Positions 1 to 8,872 of a DNA stretch of 64,000 nucleotides are shown here, one piece after another. Source of the DNA: Roseomonas mucosa (GTDB lineage: Bacteria; Pseudomonadota; Alphaproteobacteria; Acetobacterales; Acetobacteraceae); contig CAMDWG010000003.1 in the NCBI GenBank assembly GCA_945878375.1, positions 175,641 to 239,640 of the forward strand, written 5' to 3'. How positions within the stretch are numbered: position 1 is the first letter of the stretch; each line of letters opens with the position of its first letter. Below the pieces are notes generated by a model that was not told the origin of the DNA, did not search any database, and saw only the letters and a program-made list of their open reading frames with translations. The position numbers and the translations under genes are program-made.

Positions 1-224
1 TGCCGAAGGGCGGGTCCCTGGCGAAGGCGACGGAGCTGGCCGCCTTCCTGGCCGCGCAGGCCGCGCTTCCGATCGCGCTGACCAAGCAGATCCTGGCCGA
101 GGGCCTGGACCGCGCGCTGGAGGATGAGCGGCACTTCCAGGCCACCTGCTTCCTCAGCGCTGACCATGCCGAAGGCCGCGCGGCGTTCCTGGCAAAGCGG
201 GCGCCGCAATTCGGCCAGCGTTGA
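1..224 (+). CDS. enoyl-CoA hydratase/isomerase family protein, C-terminal part
   Basis: Open reading frame entering from the left edge (frame of base 3) and ending with TGA at 222-224; 73 residues are visible. The sequence has the look of the last helices of the crotonase family: an LTK..L.EGLD helix followed by a DH.EG.AAFL.KR tail, which in this family forms the trimer-contact C-terminus. The active-site part lies outside the window, so substrate and reaction (hydration of enoyl-CoA or a relative) cannot be settled. The next gene, an amidase, begins 51 bases later on the same strand and may be co-transcribed. Confidence 0.72.
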   Translation, partial: PKGGSLAKATELAAFLAAQAALPIALTKQILAEGLDRALEDERHFQATCFLSADHAEGRAAFLAKRAPQFGQR

Positions 225-275
225 CGGAAGACCGCCCTCGGCGGAGCATCACGCACCCCGAGGGAAGCTGACACG

Positions 276-1673
276 ATGACCGAGTTCTGGCGCCTGCCCG
301 CGACCGAGATCGCCGCCCTGGTGCGCGCCAGGCAGGTCAGCGCGCGGGATGTCGCGCGGGATGCGCTGGCGCGGCTGGCGGTCGCGAACCCGCCCATCAA
401 CGCCGTCATCCAGCACGACGCCGAGGAAACGCTGGCCGAGGCCGCGCGCATCGATGCCGCCCTCGCCCGCGGCGAGGATCCGGGCCCGATGGCGGGCGTG
501 CCGGTGACCATCAAGGTCAATGTGGACCAGACGGGCTGGGCCACCACCAATGGCCTGAAGACGCAGAAGGACCACCGCGCGACCGCGGACAATCCGGTCG
601 TCGCCAATCTCCGCAAGGCGGGCGCGGTGATCCTGGGGCGGACCAACACGCCGGCCTTCTCGCTGCGCTGGTTCTGCCGCAACGGGCTGCACGGGCACAC
701 GCGGAACCCGTGGAATCCGGGCATCACGCCGGGCGGGTCCTCGGGCGGCGCGGCGGCGGCGACGGCGGCGGGGATCGGCGCGGTCGGGCATGGGACGGAT
801 ATCGGCGGCTCCATCCGCTACCCGGCCTATGCCTGCGGCATCCACGGGCTGCGCCCGACGCTCGGCCGGATCCCGGCCTGGAACCCGTCCTTCGCCGACC
901 GGCATCTGGGCGGGCAGTTGATGGCGGTGTCCGGCCCGCTCGCGCGGACCATCGCGGATGTGAAGCTGTCCTTCGCGGCGATGGCGGCGCGGGACATCCG
1001 CGATCCGTGGTGGGTGGACGCCCCGATGGAAGGCCCGCCGGCGCCGAAGCGCGCCGCGCTCTGCATCGCGCCGGAAGGCATGCCCACCGCCCCCGCCGTG
1101 GCCGATGCGCTGCGCGATGCGGCGCGGCGCCTGGAAGCCGCTGGCTGGGTGGTGGAGGAAGCGCCCCTGCCCCCGCTGCGGGAACCCGCGCGGCTGCAGG
1201 CGATGCTATGGCTGGCAGAGACGCGGCGCGGCCTGAACAAGGCCTTCGCGGCGGAAGGCGATCCGGATGCGAGCTTCGTCTATGCGCAGATGGAAGCGCT
1301 CTGCCCGGAGCCCGACCTGTTCGGCCTGATGGATGCGCTGCAGGCCCGGTCGGGCTTCGTGCGGCAATGGATGACGTTCTTCGAGACCTATCCGGTGGCG
1401 CTCTGCCCCGTCTCGGCGGAACTGCCCTTCCCCGACCAGCTCGATGTCGAAAGCCCCGAGGCGTTCCGGCGGGTGATGGAAGCGCAGCTGACGCAGGTGG
1501 GCCTGCCGCTGATGGGCCTGCCGGGCCTGGCCGTCAGCACCGGCCTGTCTGGCGGCGTGCCCGTGGGCGTCCAGCTGCTGGCCGGGCGCTATCGGGAAGA
1601 CCTGCTGCTGGAAGCCGGCGCGGCCATCGAAGCCGGCGGCGCGCCGGCCACGCCGATCGATCCGCGCGGGTAG
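276..1673 (+). CDS. amidase (amidase signature family)
   Basis: A 465-residue amidase signature enzyme, a normal family length. The Ser-cisSer-Lys catalytic triad is visible: Lys80 in VPVTIKV, Ser155 in PGGSSGG and the nucleophile Ser179 in GTDIGGSIRYP; the 24-residue gap between the two serines is the family spacing. Members hydrolyse carboxamides or, as GatA, work in tRNA amidation. There is no GatB or GatC neighbour, so a stand-alone amidase is more likely; the substrate is unknown. No signal peptide is seen, so the enzyme is probably cytoplasmic. ATG at 276 follows a GAGGGAAG ribosome-binding site. It may be co-transcribed with the hydratase gene upstream. Confidence 0.9.
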   Translation: MTEFWRLPATEIAALVRARQVSARDVARDALARLAVANPPINAVIQHDAEETLAEAARIDAALARGEDPGPMAGVPVTIKVNVDQTGWATTNGLKTQKDHRATADNPVVANLRKAGAVILGRTNTPAFSLRWFCRNGLHGHTRNPWNPGITPGGSSGGAAAATAAGIGAVGHGTDIGGSIRYPAYACGIHGLRPTLGRIPAWNPSFADRHLGGQLMAVSGPLARTIADVKLSFAAMAARDIRDPWWVDAPMEGPPAPKRAALCIAPEGMPTAPAVADALRDAARRLEAAGWVVEEAPLPPLREPARLQAMLWLAETRRGLNKAFAAEGDPDASFVYAQMEALCPEPDLFGLMDALQARSGFVRQWMTFFETYPVALCPVSAELPFPDQLDVESPEAFRRVMEAQLTQVGLPLMGLPGLAVSTGLSGGVPVGVQLLAGRYREDLLLEAGAAIEAGGAPATPIDPRG

Positions 1674-1702
1674 GCAGCCGCGCAGCCCGCCCGATCCCGG
1701 GT

Positions 1703-1721
1703 GGGCCGTGCCGGTCGGCCC
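1703..1721. terminator. hairpin between convergent amidase and ihfB
   Basis: Six-base-pair inverted repeat GGGCCG / CGGCCC (1703-1708 with 1716-1721, loop of 7) in the 47-base gap between the convergent amidase and ihfB genes. It has no T run, so it would be a weak terminator; its position makes a two-way role plausible. Confidence 0.35.
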
Positions 1722-2050
1722 TACCCGACCGCAGTCGCCGCGCGCGGCTTGCGGGCGGGGGCCTGCAAGGGGCCGCCATTCACCCGTTCGCGCAATTCCT
1801 TGCCCGGCTTGAAATAGGGCACCGCCTTGGCCGAGACGGCGACCGCCGTGCCCGTGCGCGGATTGCGCCCGGTGCGCGGGTCGCGCTTCTTGGTCGAGAA
1901 GGCGCCGAAGCCGCGCAGCTCCACCCTATCGCCCCGCGCCAGCGCAGCCGTGATCTCATCGAAGATCGTGTCGATGATGAGTTCAACGTCCGGCTGCCGC
2001 AGATGCGGATTGGACGCCGCCAACTGGGCGATCAGTTCCGATCGCGTCAT
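1721..2050 (-). CDS. ihfB: integration host factor subunit beta
   Basis: HU/IHF family DNA-bending protein of 109 residues. It begins [10 protein letters not shown], carries the IHF/HU beta-arm signature ([10 protein letters not shown]...GRNPRTG) near residues 45-65 and ends in a basic Ala/Pro/Lys-rich extension. IHF-beta pairs with IHF-alpha, encoded elsewhere, to bend DNA in transcription, recombination and replication. An upstream TTG at 2095 in the same frame would add 15 residues without family similarity, so the ATG at 2050 is preferred. The order rpsA-sppA-ihfB is conserved in alphaproteobacteria and supports beta rather than HU. The gene lies 61 bases after sppA and is probably co-transcribed. 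Confidence 0.9.
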   Translation of the reverse strand: MTRSELIAQLAASNPHLRQPDVELIIDTIFDEITAALARGDRVELRGFGAFSTKKRDPRTGRNPRTGTAVAVSAKAVPYFKPGKELRERVNGGPLQAPARKPRAATAVG

Positions 2051-2110
2051 GAAGGCCCAACGCCCCCTATGTTCCTTGAACCCCGAGGCTGCCAAAGGGC
2101 GCGCGCGCGG

Positions 2111-2998
2111 TCAACGGACCAGCCAGGGCCCGAATGCGGCCCGCAGCACCGCATTCAGCGCGGCGCCGAAGGTGCGCTCCGCCAGGCCGCGGATCTCGAT
2201 GGGCTTGACCGGCAGCTCCGCCGGCACCGCTTGCGTCTCGGCCAGCCAGGCGCGGGCTTCCACCTCCCCGCCGATCGCGTCCACCAGGCCGAGGCGCACG
2301 GCCTCGCGGCCCGTGAAGATGCGGCCATCGGCCAATTCGCGCACCCGCTCGGCCGGCATGTCCCGGCCGGCGGCGACCATGGCGACGAACTGCTCGTGCA
2401 GGTCCCGCACCACCCGCATCAACTCGGCCCTTCCTTCCTCGGTCAGCGGGCGGAAGGGGTTGGGCTGGTCCTTGAAGGCGCCCGAGGGCAGGCTTTCCAG
2501 CCGCACGCCGACGCGGGCAGCCAGTTCCGAGGCATCGACCGATTGCAGGATGACACCGATGGAGCCGGTCACCGTCGCGTCGCGCGCGAAGATCCGCGCG
2601 GCCGGTAGGGCGGCCATGTAGCCGGCGGAGGCGGCCGTGCCGCCCATCACCGCGACCACCGGCTTGCGTTCGGCGATGCGGCGGAGCGCGGCGTGCAGCG
2701 CCTCACCCCCCGCCACGCTGCCGCCGGGGCTGTCGATGGCGACGATCAGGGCGCGCACATTCTCGTCACGGCGGGCACGGTCCAGCGCCTCCGCCACGCG
2801 GCGGTCGTCGCCGATGAAGCCCTCCACCTCGAGCCGCGCCACATGCGCAGCCCCCGGCAGCAGGCCGGTCGGGTCCGCGCCACGGACCAGCAGGGCGATC
2901 AGCGCCACCGCAGCGGCCAGCACCGCAAGGCCGCGCCAGAGGGAAAGGCGGCGCTTCAGGCGCCGGCGGTCATAGAGAAGGTCTGCGTCGAGGGGCAT
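2111..2998 (-). CDS. sppA: signal peptide peptidase SppA (S49 family)
   Basis: A 295-residue S49 serine peptidase of the short, single-domain type. One N-terminal membrane anchor is seen at about residues 22-39. The Ser/Lys dyad is visible as Ser124 in TAASAGY and Lys176 in GAFKDQ; the 52-residue spacing matches short bacterial SppA enzymes. The family digests left-over signal peptides at the membrane. The gene sits between rpsA and ihfB as in many alphaproteobacteria. ATG at 2998. A possible small reading frame from 3207 overlaps its first 43 bases. Confidence 0.93.
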   Translation of the reverse strand: MPLDADLLYDRRRLKRRLSLWRGLAVLAAAVALIALLVRGADPTGLLPGAAHVARLEVEGFIGDDRRVAEALDRARRDENVRALIVAIDSPGGSVAGGEALHAALRRIAERKPVVAVMGGTAASAGYMAALPAARIFARDATVTGSIGVILQSVDASELAARVGVRLESLPSGAFKDQPNPFRPLTEEGRAELMRVVRDLHEQFVAMVAAGRDMPAERVRELADGRIFTGREAVRLGLVDAIGGEVEARAWLAETQAVPAELPVKPIEIRGLAERTFGAALNAVLRAAFGPWLVR

Positions 2999-3207
2999 GC
3001 CGGGTCATATGGCGCTGTTCCGCGCATCCGGCCAGGGGCCTGCCGGCGCGGCCAGTCGGCAGGCAAAACGAAAGCGGCCGGCCCTGCCTTCCGCACCGGC
3101 CACCAGATGGCAACCAGGGGGAGGGCCGGGACGGCCGCGTCTTCGTCGTGATGCAGGCCGTGGTCACGCTCGATCCGGGCGATGTCCGCCGGATCGAGCG
3201 TGTCCAA
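2956..3207 (-). CDS. possible small protein between rpsA and sppA
   Basis: An 83-residue frame starting with TTG at 3207. A good ribosome-binding site, GAGGAG, lies nine bases upstream, inside the last codons of rpsA. The first half is acidic with His-Asp pairs (residues about 8-25) followed by a Trp/Pro-rich stretch; I recognise no family. It overlaps the start of sppA by 43 bases. The well-placed site and the otherwise unfilled 215-base gap in a tight operon support a real gene; the TTG start, the overlap and lack of recognised relatives argue against it. It may be no more than a leader coupling rpsA and sppA translation. Confidence 0.33.
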   Translation of the reverse strand: MDTLDPADIARIERDHGLHHDEDAAVPALPLVAIWWPVRKAGPAAFVLPADWPRRQAPGRMRGTAPYDPACPSTQTFSMTAGA

Positions 3208-3213
3208 GCCTGA

Positions 3214-4923
3214 TTACTCCTCGCCGGCCTGGCGGCGGCGGATCGCCGCGCCCAGGATGTCGCCGAGGGAGGCGCCGCTGTCGGTCGAGCCGAACTCCTT
3301 CATCGCCTCGCGCTCTTCCTCGACTTCCTTGCCCTTGATGGTCAGGGCCAGGCGACGGCCGGCGCGATCCACGGCGGTGACCTTCGCATCGACCTTCTCG
3401 CCGATGGCGAACTTGTCGGGGCGCTGGTCGGCGCGGTCGCGGGCCAGCTCGGCGCGGCGGATGAAGCCCGTCAGGACCTCGTCCACCTTCACCTCGATGC
3501 CGTTGGCCTCGACCTTCGTCACCACGCAGGTCACGATCTCGCCCTTGCGGACGCGGTCCAGCACCTCGGCGGCCGGATCGGCGGCGAGCTGCTTGATGCC
3601 GAGCGAGATGCGCTCCTTCTCGATGTCCACGTCGAGGACCTTCGCCTTGACGACATCGCCCTTCTTGTAGCGCGCCATCGCCGTCTCGCCGGGCTCATCC
3701 CAGCTGAGGTCGGACATGTGCACCATGCCGTCCAGATCCGGGCCGAGGCCGATGAACAGGCCGAACTCGGTGATGTTGCGGATCTCGCCCTCGATGACCG
3801 CGCCGGGCTGGTTCGCTTCGGCGAAGACATCCCACGGATTGCCCTGGGCCTGCTTGAGGCCCAGCGAGATACGGCGCTTCGGGCCATCGACGTCGAGGAT
3901 GACGACATCGACTTCCTGGCTGGTGGCGACGATCTTGCCCGGATGGACGTTCTTCTTCGTCCACGACATCTCGGAGACGTGCACCAGGCCCTCGACCCCC
4001 GCTTCCAGCTCCACGAAGGCGCCGTAGTCGGTGATGTTGGTGACGCGGCCGGAGAACTTGCCGCCGACCGGGAACTTGGTCGCGACATTCTCCCACGGGT
4101 CGGACATCAGCTGCTTCATGCCGAGGCTGATGCGCTGGGTCTCCGAGTTGAAGCGGATGACCTGCACCTTCACCGGCTGGCCGATGGTCAGCGCCTCGGA
4201 CGGGTGGTTGATCCGGCGCCAGGCAATGTCGGTCACATGCAGCAGGCCGTCCACGCCGCCGAGGTCCACGAAGGCGCCGTAGTCGGTGATATTCTTGACG
4301 ACGCCGTCCAGAACCATCCCTTCCTTCAGGCCCTGCACCAGCTCGGCGCGCTGTTCGGCGCGCGTTTCCTCGAGCACCGCGCGGCGCGACACCACGATGT
4401 TCCCGCGGGCGCGGTCCATCTTGAGGATCTGGAAGGGCTGCGGGCTGCCCATCAGCGGGCCGACATCGCGCACGGGGCGGATATCCACCTGGCTGCCCGG
4501 CAGGAACGCCACGGCGCCGCCGAGATCCACGGTGAAGCCGCCCTTGACGCGGCCGAAGATCACGCCGTTCACGCGCTGCTGCGCGGTGAAGGACTTCTCG
4601 AGGTTCGTCCAGGCTTCCTCGCGGCGCGCCTTTTCGCGCGACAGCACGATGGAACCGTCGCGGTCCTCATAGCGCTCGACGAACAGCTCGATCACATCGC
4701 CGGGCTTCACATCCGGCTTCTGGCCCTGCGGGGCGAATTCCTTGAGCGGGACGCGGCCTTCGGACTTCAGGCCGACATCGACAACGGCGAAGTCGTCATC
4801 GACGCGGATGACGCGGCCGGTGATGACGGAGCCGGCGAAGCCGGTGTTGTCGCCGAGGGTGGCGTCCAGAAGGGCGGCAAAATCCTCGTCGGGGGTATAA
4901 GCGGCGGTGGTGGCGCTAGCCAT
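3214..4923 (-). CDS. rpsA: 30S ribosomal protein S1
   Basis: 569-residue S1 protein with six S1/OB-fold repeats spread across about residues 35-540; several show the VHVSEMSW or LLHVTDIAW type core and the G.FVDLGG.DG pattern. S1 holds mRNA on the 30S subunit and helps start translation on weak ribosome-binding sites. The start is taken as ATG at 4923 (MASATTAAYTPDEDF), because the in-frame extension upstream to 5154 is Arg/Pro-rich, unlike S1, and would cross the leader palindrome. AGGAA is the likely ribosome-binding site. In most alphaproteobacteria cmk directly precedes rpsA; here an oppositely oriented gene at 5268-5660 lies between them, so rpsA probably has its own promoter. Confidence 0.97.
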   Translation of the reverse strand: MASATTAAYTPDEDFAALLDATLGDNTGFAGSVITGRVIRVDDDFAVVDVGLKSEGRVPLKEFAPQGQKPDVKPGDVIELFVERYEDRDGSIVLSREKARREEAWTNLEKSFTAQQRVNGVIFGRVKGGFTVDLGGAVAFLPGSQVDIRPVRDVGPLMGSPQPFQILKMDRARGNIVVSRRAVLEETRAEQRAELVQGLKEGMVLDGVVKNITDYGAFVDLGGVDGLLHVTDIAWRRINHPSEALTIGQPVKVQVIRFNSETQRISLGMKQLMSDPWENVATKFPVGGKFSGRVTNITDYGAFVELEAGVEGLVHVSEMSWTKKNVHPGKIVATSQEVDVVILDVDGPKRRISLGLKQAQGNPWDVFAEANQPGAVIEGEIRNITEFGLFIGLGPDLDGMVHMSDLSWDEPGETAMARYKKGDVVKAKVLDVDIEKERISLGIKQLAADPAAEVLDRVRKGEIVTCVVTKVEANGIEVKVDEVLTGFIRRAELARDRADQRPDKFAIGEKVDAKVTAVDRAGRRLALTIKGKEVEEEREAMKEFGSTDSGASLGDILGAAIRRRQAGEE

Positions 4924-4944
4924 GCGGTATGGTGTTCCTGAGGG

Positions 4945-4960
4945 TGGCCCCGCGGGGCCA
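4945..4960 (-). promoter_or_regulatory. 16-bp perfect palindrome in the rpsA leader
   Basis: TGGCCCCGCGGGGCCA is a perfect 16-base palindrome 22 bases upstream of the rpsA start codon. In RNA it could fold as a GC hairpin just before the ribosome-binding site. S1 is known in enterobacteria to control its own translation through leader structure, so an autoregulatory role is possible but is inference; it could equally be an operator or chance in GC-rich DNA. Confidence 0.4.
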
Positions 4961-5267
4961 AGGGGATTGCGCCTCCGCGGGCGGTGCCGCGGACACGACC
5001 TGACCGGGGATGCTGGGATCCGCGCGGCCCTTGGGCTTCTGGGCGGCATGACGGCCCGCCCTTTCCGGCCGCGCGCAGGCAGGAATGCCAATGCGTGGCG
5101 CCGCGGCCCCGGAGGGTCGCGGCTCTGCTCGGGCGGTACGCCCCGAAGCTTCACGGAGTCAAGGGGAGTCCGGCCAAAAACGTCCGGAACGCGCGGGCAA
5201 GACCCGGATGTTGCAGGCGATCAGCCAGACCGACTATCTCCTGGCGTGGATCGGAAAAAAACACGCG

Positions 5268-5660
5268 ATGGCGACCGTTCAGGACGAGGTGTCGGCAACC
5301 TTCCGGCAGTTCGTCGCCGCGCAGAATGCCCATGACGAAACGGCGCTGACGCCGCTGCTGCGGGCGGGGCCGGAGTTCTTCTGGGTCACGACCACGGCCG
5401 TGACGGTCTGGGGGCGGGACGCCGCGATGGCGCGCTTCCGCACGAACTGGCAGGGTCAATGGCACCTCGCCCCCGATTTCGACGCGCTGCGCGTGGTCGA
5501 GGTCGCGCCGGATGTGGCGATGCTGCATGTGCCGGTGATGGCCACCTTCGCCCCTCATGGGCAGCCCGCCACGCCGAATGCGGTCAAGTGGAGCGGCGTC
5601 TTCGCGCGGGTCGAGGGCGGGTGGACCGTTGCCGCGATCCTGCTGGCGACGGTGCCGTAG
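5268..5660 (+). CDS. NTF2-like (SnoaL/DUF4440-type) protein
   Basis: A 130-residue protein with the NTF2-like cone-fold pattern: an N-terminal helix (EVSATFRQFVAAQNAHDE), a Trp-rich strand about residues 38-48, a G(R)DAAMARF helix, and closing strands ending W.VAAILLATVP. Members include small isomerases, hydrolases and ligand-binding proteins; no specific activity can be given. ATG at 5268 is preceded by GGA-rich sequence; longer in-frame starts exist but add unlike sequence. It stands on the plus strand between cmk and rpsA, which are normally adjacent on one strand, so it looks like an insertion into that cluster. Confidence 0.75.
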   Translation: MATVQDEVSATFRQFVAAQNAHDETALTPLLRAGPEFFWVTTTAVTVWGRDAAMARFRTNWQGQWHLAPDFDALRVVEVAPDVAMLHVPVMATFAPHGQPATPNAVKWSGVFARVEGGWTVAAILLATVP

Positions 5661-5663
5661 TCC

Positions 5664-6293
5664 TTATCCGAGCCGCACCCGCACCAGAGTGCGCGCGGCC
5701 TGGAACGCCTCCTCGATGCCGAGTTCGGTCGTGTCCAGCACCACGGCATCCTCCGCCGGCTTCATCGGCGCGGTGGCGCGGGCGGCGTCCTGCGCGTCGC
5801 GGGCCTGCATTTCCGCCAGCACATCGGCCAGGGGGCGGTCCAAGCCGCGGGCGGCGAGTTCGGCATGGCGGCGCCGGGCGCGGGCCTCGGGGCTCGCGGT
5901 CACGAAGAGTTTCGCCGGCGCGTCGGGGAAGATCACGGTGCCGATGTCGCGCCCATCCATCACCGCCCCGTGGCGGCGGCCGAAATCGCGCTGCCAATCG
6001 ACCAGCGCGGCGCGCACCTGCGGCAGGGTCGCGACCGCCGACGCCGCCATATCCGCCGCCGGGCCGCGCAGGTCGCCACGGTCGAGGTCGGCAGGGGTCA
6101 GCGAGCGGGCCGCCGCTTCCGCCACCGCCGCATCGCGCGGATCGCCGCCGGCCTCCAGCACGCGCCGCCCGACGGCGCGGTAGAGCAGCCCGGTATCCAG
6201 GTAGGGCAGGCCGAGTTCGCGCGCCAAGCGCCGCGCCAGCGTGCCCTTTCCCGCCGCCGCCGGCCCATCGACGGCGATGACGCGCGGCGTCAC
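5664..6293 (-). CDS. cmk: cytidylate kinase
   Basis: 209-residue (d)CMP kinase, phosphorylating CMP/dCMP with ATP for nucleotide recycling. The P-loop [11 protein letters not shown] stands near the N-terminus, followed by the GLPYLDTG substrate motif and later a [14 protein letters not shown] segment typical of Cmk. The start is GTG at 6293, whose bases overlap the aroA stop (GTGA), indicating translational coupling; an ATG 27 bases upstream would intrude into aroA. Order aroA-cmk is the conserved one. Confidence 0.95.
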   Translation of the reverse strand: MTPRVIAVDGPAAAGKGTLARRLARELGLPYLDTGLLYRAVGRRVLEAGGDPRDAAVAEAAARSLTPADLDRGDLRGPAADMAASAVATLPQVRAALVDWQRDFGRRHGAVMDGRDIGTVIFPDAPAKLFVTASPEARARRRHAELAARGLDRPLADVLAEMQARDAQDAARATAPMKPAEDAVVLDTTELGIEEAFQAARTLVRVRLG

Positions 6294-7657
6294 GGCGCGG
6301 CCAGCGCGGCCTCGCCGCAAAGCCGGTTCATCAGCGCGGCAAAGCCGGGGAAGGAGGTCTCGATGAAGGCGGCGTCGTCCACCCGCACCGGGGCGCGGGA
6401 CGCCAGGCCCAACACCAGCGCGCTCATCGCGATGCGATGGTCCATGTGGGTCACCACATCGCCACCGCCGGCGGGCGGGCCGCCAGCGCCCTGCACGATC
6501 ATGTCATCGCCTTCGACCGTCACGGCCACGCCATTGGCCGCCAGCAGCTCGGCGGTGGCGGAAAGCCGGTCGCTTTCCTTCACCCGCAATTCCTTCAGGC
6601 CCCGCATCCGCGTGGTGCCGCGCGCGGCGGCGGCGGCCACCGCCAGGATCGGGTATTCGTCGATCATCGCCGGCGCGCGTTCGGGCGGCACATCCACGGC
6701 ACGCAACGCAGAGGCCTTCACCAGCAAATCGGCCACCGGTTCCCCGCCTTCGGTGCGCGGGTTCAGGCGGGTGATATCGGCGCCCATCTCGGCCAGCGTC
6801 GCGAACAGGCCGGCGCGCAGCGGGTTCAGCCCGACGCCGCGCAGCAGCACCTCCGACCCCGGCACCAGCAGCGCGGCGACCGCCGGGAAGGCGGCGGAGG
6901 AAGGATCGCCCGGCACCACGACCGGGGCGGCGACCAGCTCCGGCTGGCCGTCCAGCTCGATCACCCTGCCATGGCCCTCCACGGCGACGCGCACCGTCGC
7001 GCCGAAGTGGCGCAGCATGTTTTCCGTATGGTCGCGCGTCGCCTCATGCTCCACCACGCGGGTGATCCCGCGCGCCGAAAGCCCGGCCAGCAGGCAGGCC
7101 GACTTCACCTGCGCCGAGGCGACCGGCAGCGTGTAGTCGAGCGGCAGGGGATCGGCGGCACCCTCCACCGCCAGCGGCAGCCGCCCGCCTGCCCGCGTCG
7201 CGAAGCGGGCGCCGGTGGCGGATAGCGGATCGGTCACCCGCTTCATCGGCCGCTTGCGGAGCGAGGCGTCGCCCGTCATCACCGCGAACAGCGCATGCCC
7301 CGCCAGCAGCCCGCAGAGCAGCCGCGCGGCGGTGCCGGAATTGCCCATGTCGAGCACATCCGCCGGCTCCACCAGCCCGCCGATGCCGCGCCCGGCCACC
7401 CGCCAATGCCCGCCGCCGAGATCCGCGACCTCCGCCCCCAGCGCCCGCATGGCGGCGGCGGTGCGGAGCACGTCTTCCCCCTCGAGCAGCCCGGTGATGT
7501 CCGTGGTGCCGACCGCGAGCGCGCCGAACATCAAGGCGCGGTGGGAGATCGACTTGTCGCCGGGCACCAGCGCCTCTCCCGACAGGGGGCGGGCGGGCGC
7601 CTTGGCGGCCAGGGGACGGGGGGTGTCGGCATCATGCATGGGGGCGGCGTTTGACAT
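6290..7657 (-). CDS. aroA: 3-phosphoshikimate 1-carboxyvinyltransferase (EPSP synthase)
   Basis: 455-residue EPSP synthase, step six of the shikimate pathway (shikimate-3-phosphate plus PEP). Visible motifs: [12 protein letters not shown] (residues about 33-44), [11 protein letters not shown], the RVKESDRL segment about residues 355-362 and DHRIAMS near 405. The LxxGNSGTAxR region starts with M and the protein is of the longer alphaproteobacterial type, suggesting a class II enzyme, though class cannot be assigned firmly by eye. ATG at 7657; a second ATG 18 bases on is possible. Coupled downstream to cmk. Confidence 0.96.
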   Translation of the reverse strand: MSNAAPMHDADTPRPLAAKAPARPLSGEALVPGDKSISHRALMFGALAVGTTDITGLLEGEDVLRTAAAMRALGAEVADLGGGHWRVAGRGIGGLVEPADVLDMGNSGTAARLLCGLLAGHALFAVMTGDASLRKRPMKRVTDPLSATGARFATRAGGRLPLAVEGAADPLPLDYTLPVASAQVKSACLLAGLSARGITRVVEHEATRDHTENMLRHFGATVRVAVEGHGRVIELDGQPELVAAPVVVPGDPSSAAFPAVAALLVPGSEVLLRGVGLNPLRAGLFATLAEMGADITRLNPRTEGGEPVADLLVKASALRAVDVPPERAPAMIDEYPILAVAAAAARGTTRMRGLKELRVKESDRLSATAELLAANGVAVTVEGDDMIVQGAGGPPAGGGDVVTHMDHRIAMSALVLGLASRAPVRVDDAAFIETSFPGFAALMNRLCGEAALAAP

Positions 7658-7712
7658 GCAGGGCGCAAAGTGGCAATCGCGCCGCCCTTAAAGCCAGATG
7701 GTCCCAAACTCC

Positions 7713-8036
7713 ATGGCCAAGCCAGAACTCGGACTGAAGCGCGTCTGCGTGTCCTGTGGAACGAAGTTCTACGACATGGCCCGGGCGCCGGCGGTCTGCC
7801 CGAAATGCGGCACCGAGCAGCCGGCCGAACAGCCGAAGCTGAAGCGGTCCCCCATCCCGGTCGATGACCGCGTGAAGAAGCGCGTCGTGGCGGCGGAGGC
7901 CGATGCGGAGGACATCGTCGAGGTCGAGGCCGACGAGGCCGACGAGGCGATCGAGGACGCGGAGGAGCTCGAGGACGCCGATGAGGCGCTCGGCGAGGAG
8001 ATCGAGGTCGAGAGCGACCGCGAGGAAGAGACCTGA
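7713..8036 (+). CDS. TIGR02300 (FYDLN-acid) family protein
   Basis: 107-residue protein with a conserved N-terminal half and an extremely acidic tail. The N-terminus has the family pattern KRVCVSCGTKFYDM, and two CxxC pairs (CVSC and CPKC) form a likely small zinc ribbon at about residues 12-36. From residue 60 on the protein is a run of Glu, Asp, Ala and Val. The family is of unknown role and is typical of alphaproteobacteria, where it is commonly divergent from aroA as here. ATG at 7713 (MAKPELGLKR) is chosen because it matches the family start. Confidence 0.88.
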   Translation: MAKPELGLKRVCVSCGTKFYDMARAPAVCPKCGTEQPAEQPKLKRSPIPVDDRVKKRVVAAEADAEDIVEVEADEADEAIEDAEELEDADEALGEEIEVESDREEET

Positions 8037-8043
8037 CCTCAAC

Positions 8044-8150
8044 ACCCTCTCCCGCCTGCGGGAGAGGGTCGGGTCTAGTGTTTTCTCCGCCAGCGCATCC
8101 GTCTGCCTATCCTCGCACCAGACCCTCTCCCGCAGCAGCGCGTGAGGGGT
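8044..8150. repeat. pair of GAGAGGG palindromic intergenic repeats
   Basis: A perfect 12-bp inverted repeat, ACCCTCTCCCGC / GCGGGAGAGGGT (8044-8055 with 8058-8069), is followed 50 bases later by a second, imperfect copy (8122-8150). The first can end transcription of the FYDLN gene. Closely related palindromes occur at 47563-47588 and 57922-57994, so this is a dispersed family. Confidence 0.75.
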
Positions 8151-8161
8151 AAGGTGCGACC

Positions 8162-8872
8162 GTGACACCGCCTTCCCCCTTCCGCATCGGCGCGGCCGAG
8201 GCGCTCGGCGCGCCGGCGCTTGCCATGGGCGCCACCTTCATCGCCTTCGGCGCGGCCGTGGCCGAGGCCGGGCTGCCGATGGGCTGGGCGCTGCTATGCT
8301 CGGCAGCCATCTACGGCATGGCGGGGCAGTTGGTGCTCCTCGGACTCGCGGCGGGGCCGGGCGGGGCGGTGCTGCCGGCGGTGATCGCGGCCAGCGCCGC
8401 CAATGCGCGCTTCCTGCCGATGGCGGTGGCGATCTCGCCGCTGCTCGGGCCGCGCCGGCCGGGGTGGAAGCGGCTGCTGGCCCTGCCCTTCATCGCCATC
8501 ACCCCCTGGGCGCCCGCCATGCGCCGCCTGCCAGGGCTGGCGGAGCCGGACCGGCTGGGCTGGTTCCTGGGCTTCGCCGTCGCGTCCTGGACCGCGGGCC
8601 TCGCCGCGACCGCGGCGGGGCATCTTCTGGCCCCCGCCCTGCCGGTGGCGCTGCGGGCTGCGCTGCTGTTCACCAACCCCTTCTACTTCGCCCTGCTGCT
8701 GGCCGCCGATCTCGGCCGGCCGGGGGTGCGCGGGGCCGTGATCGGCGGCGCGGCGGCGGCGCCGCTGGCGCTGTGGCTCGGCCCGGCCTGGGGGCTGCTG
8801 GCGGCCGGGCTGACGGGGGGCACGGCGGCCTTCCTGTGGGAGCGTCGGCGGGGGGAAAGCGGGGGAGGATGA
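8162..8872 (+). CDS. azlC: AzlC family branched-chain amino acid exporter, large subunit
   Basis: 236-residue integral membrane protein with several hydrophobic helices and the AzlC pattern (GATFIAFGAAVAEAGLP near the N-terminus, the GMAGQLVLLGL segment and the AASAANARFLPMAVA segment about residues 75-90). AzlC with the small partner AzlD forms an exporter linked to branched-chain amino acids or analogues. GTG start at 8162 after AAGG. The stop overlaps the azlD start (ATGA). Confidence 0.88.
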   Translation: MTPPSPFRIGAAEALGAPALAMGATFIAFGAAVAEAGLPMGWALLCSAAIYGMAGQLVLLGLAAGPGGAVLPAVIAASAANARFLPMAVAISPLLGPRRPGWKRLLALPFIAITPWAPAMRRLPGLAEPDRLGWFLGFAVASWTAGLAATAAGHLLAPALPVALRAALLFTNPFYFALLLAADLGRPGVRGAVIGGAAAAPLALWLGPAWGLLAAGLTGGTAAFLWERRRGESGGG

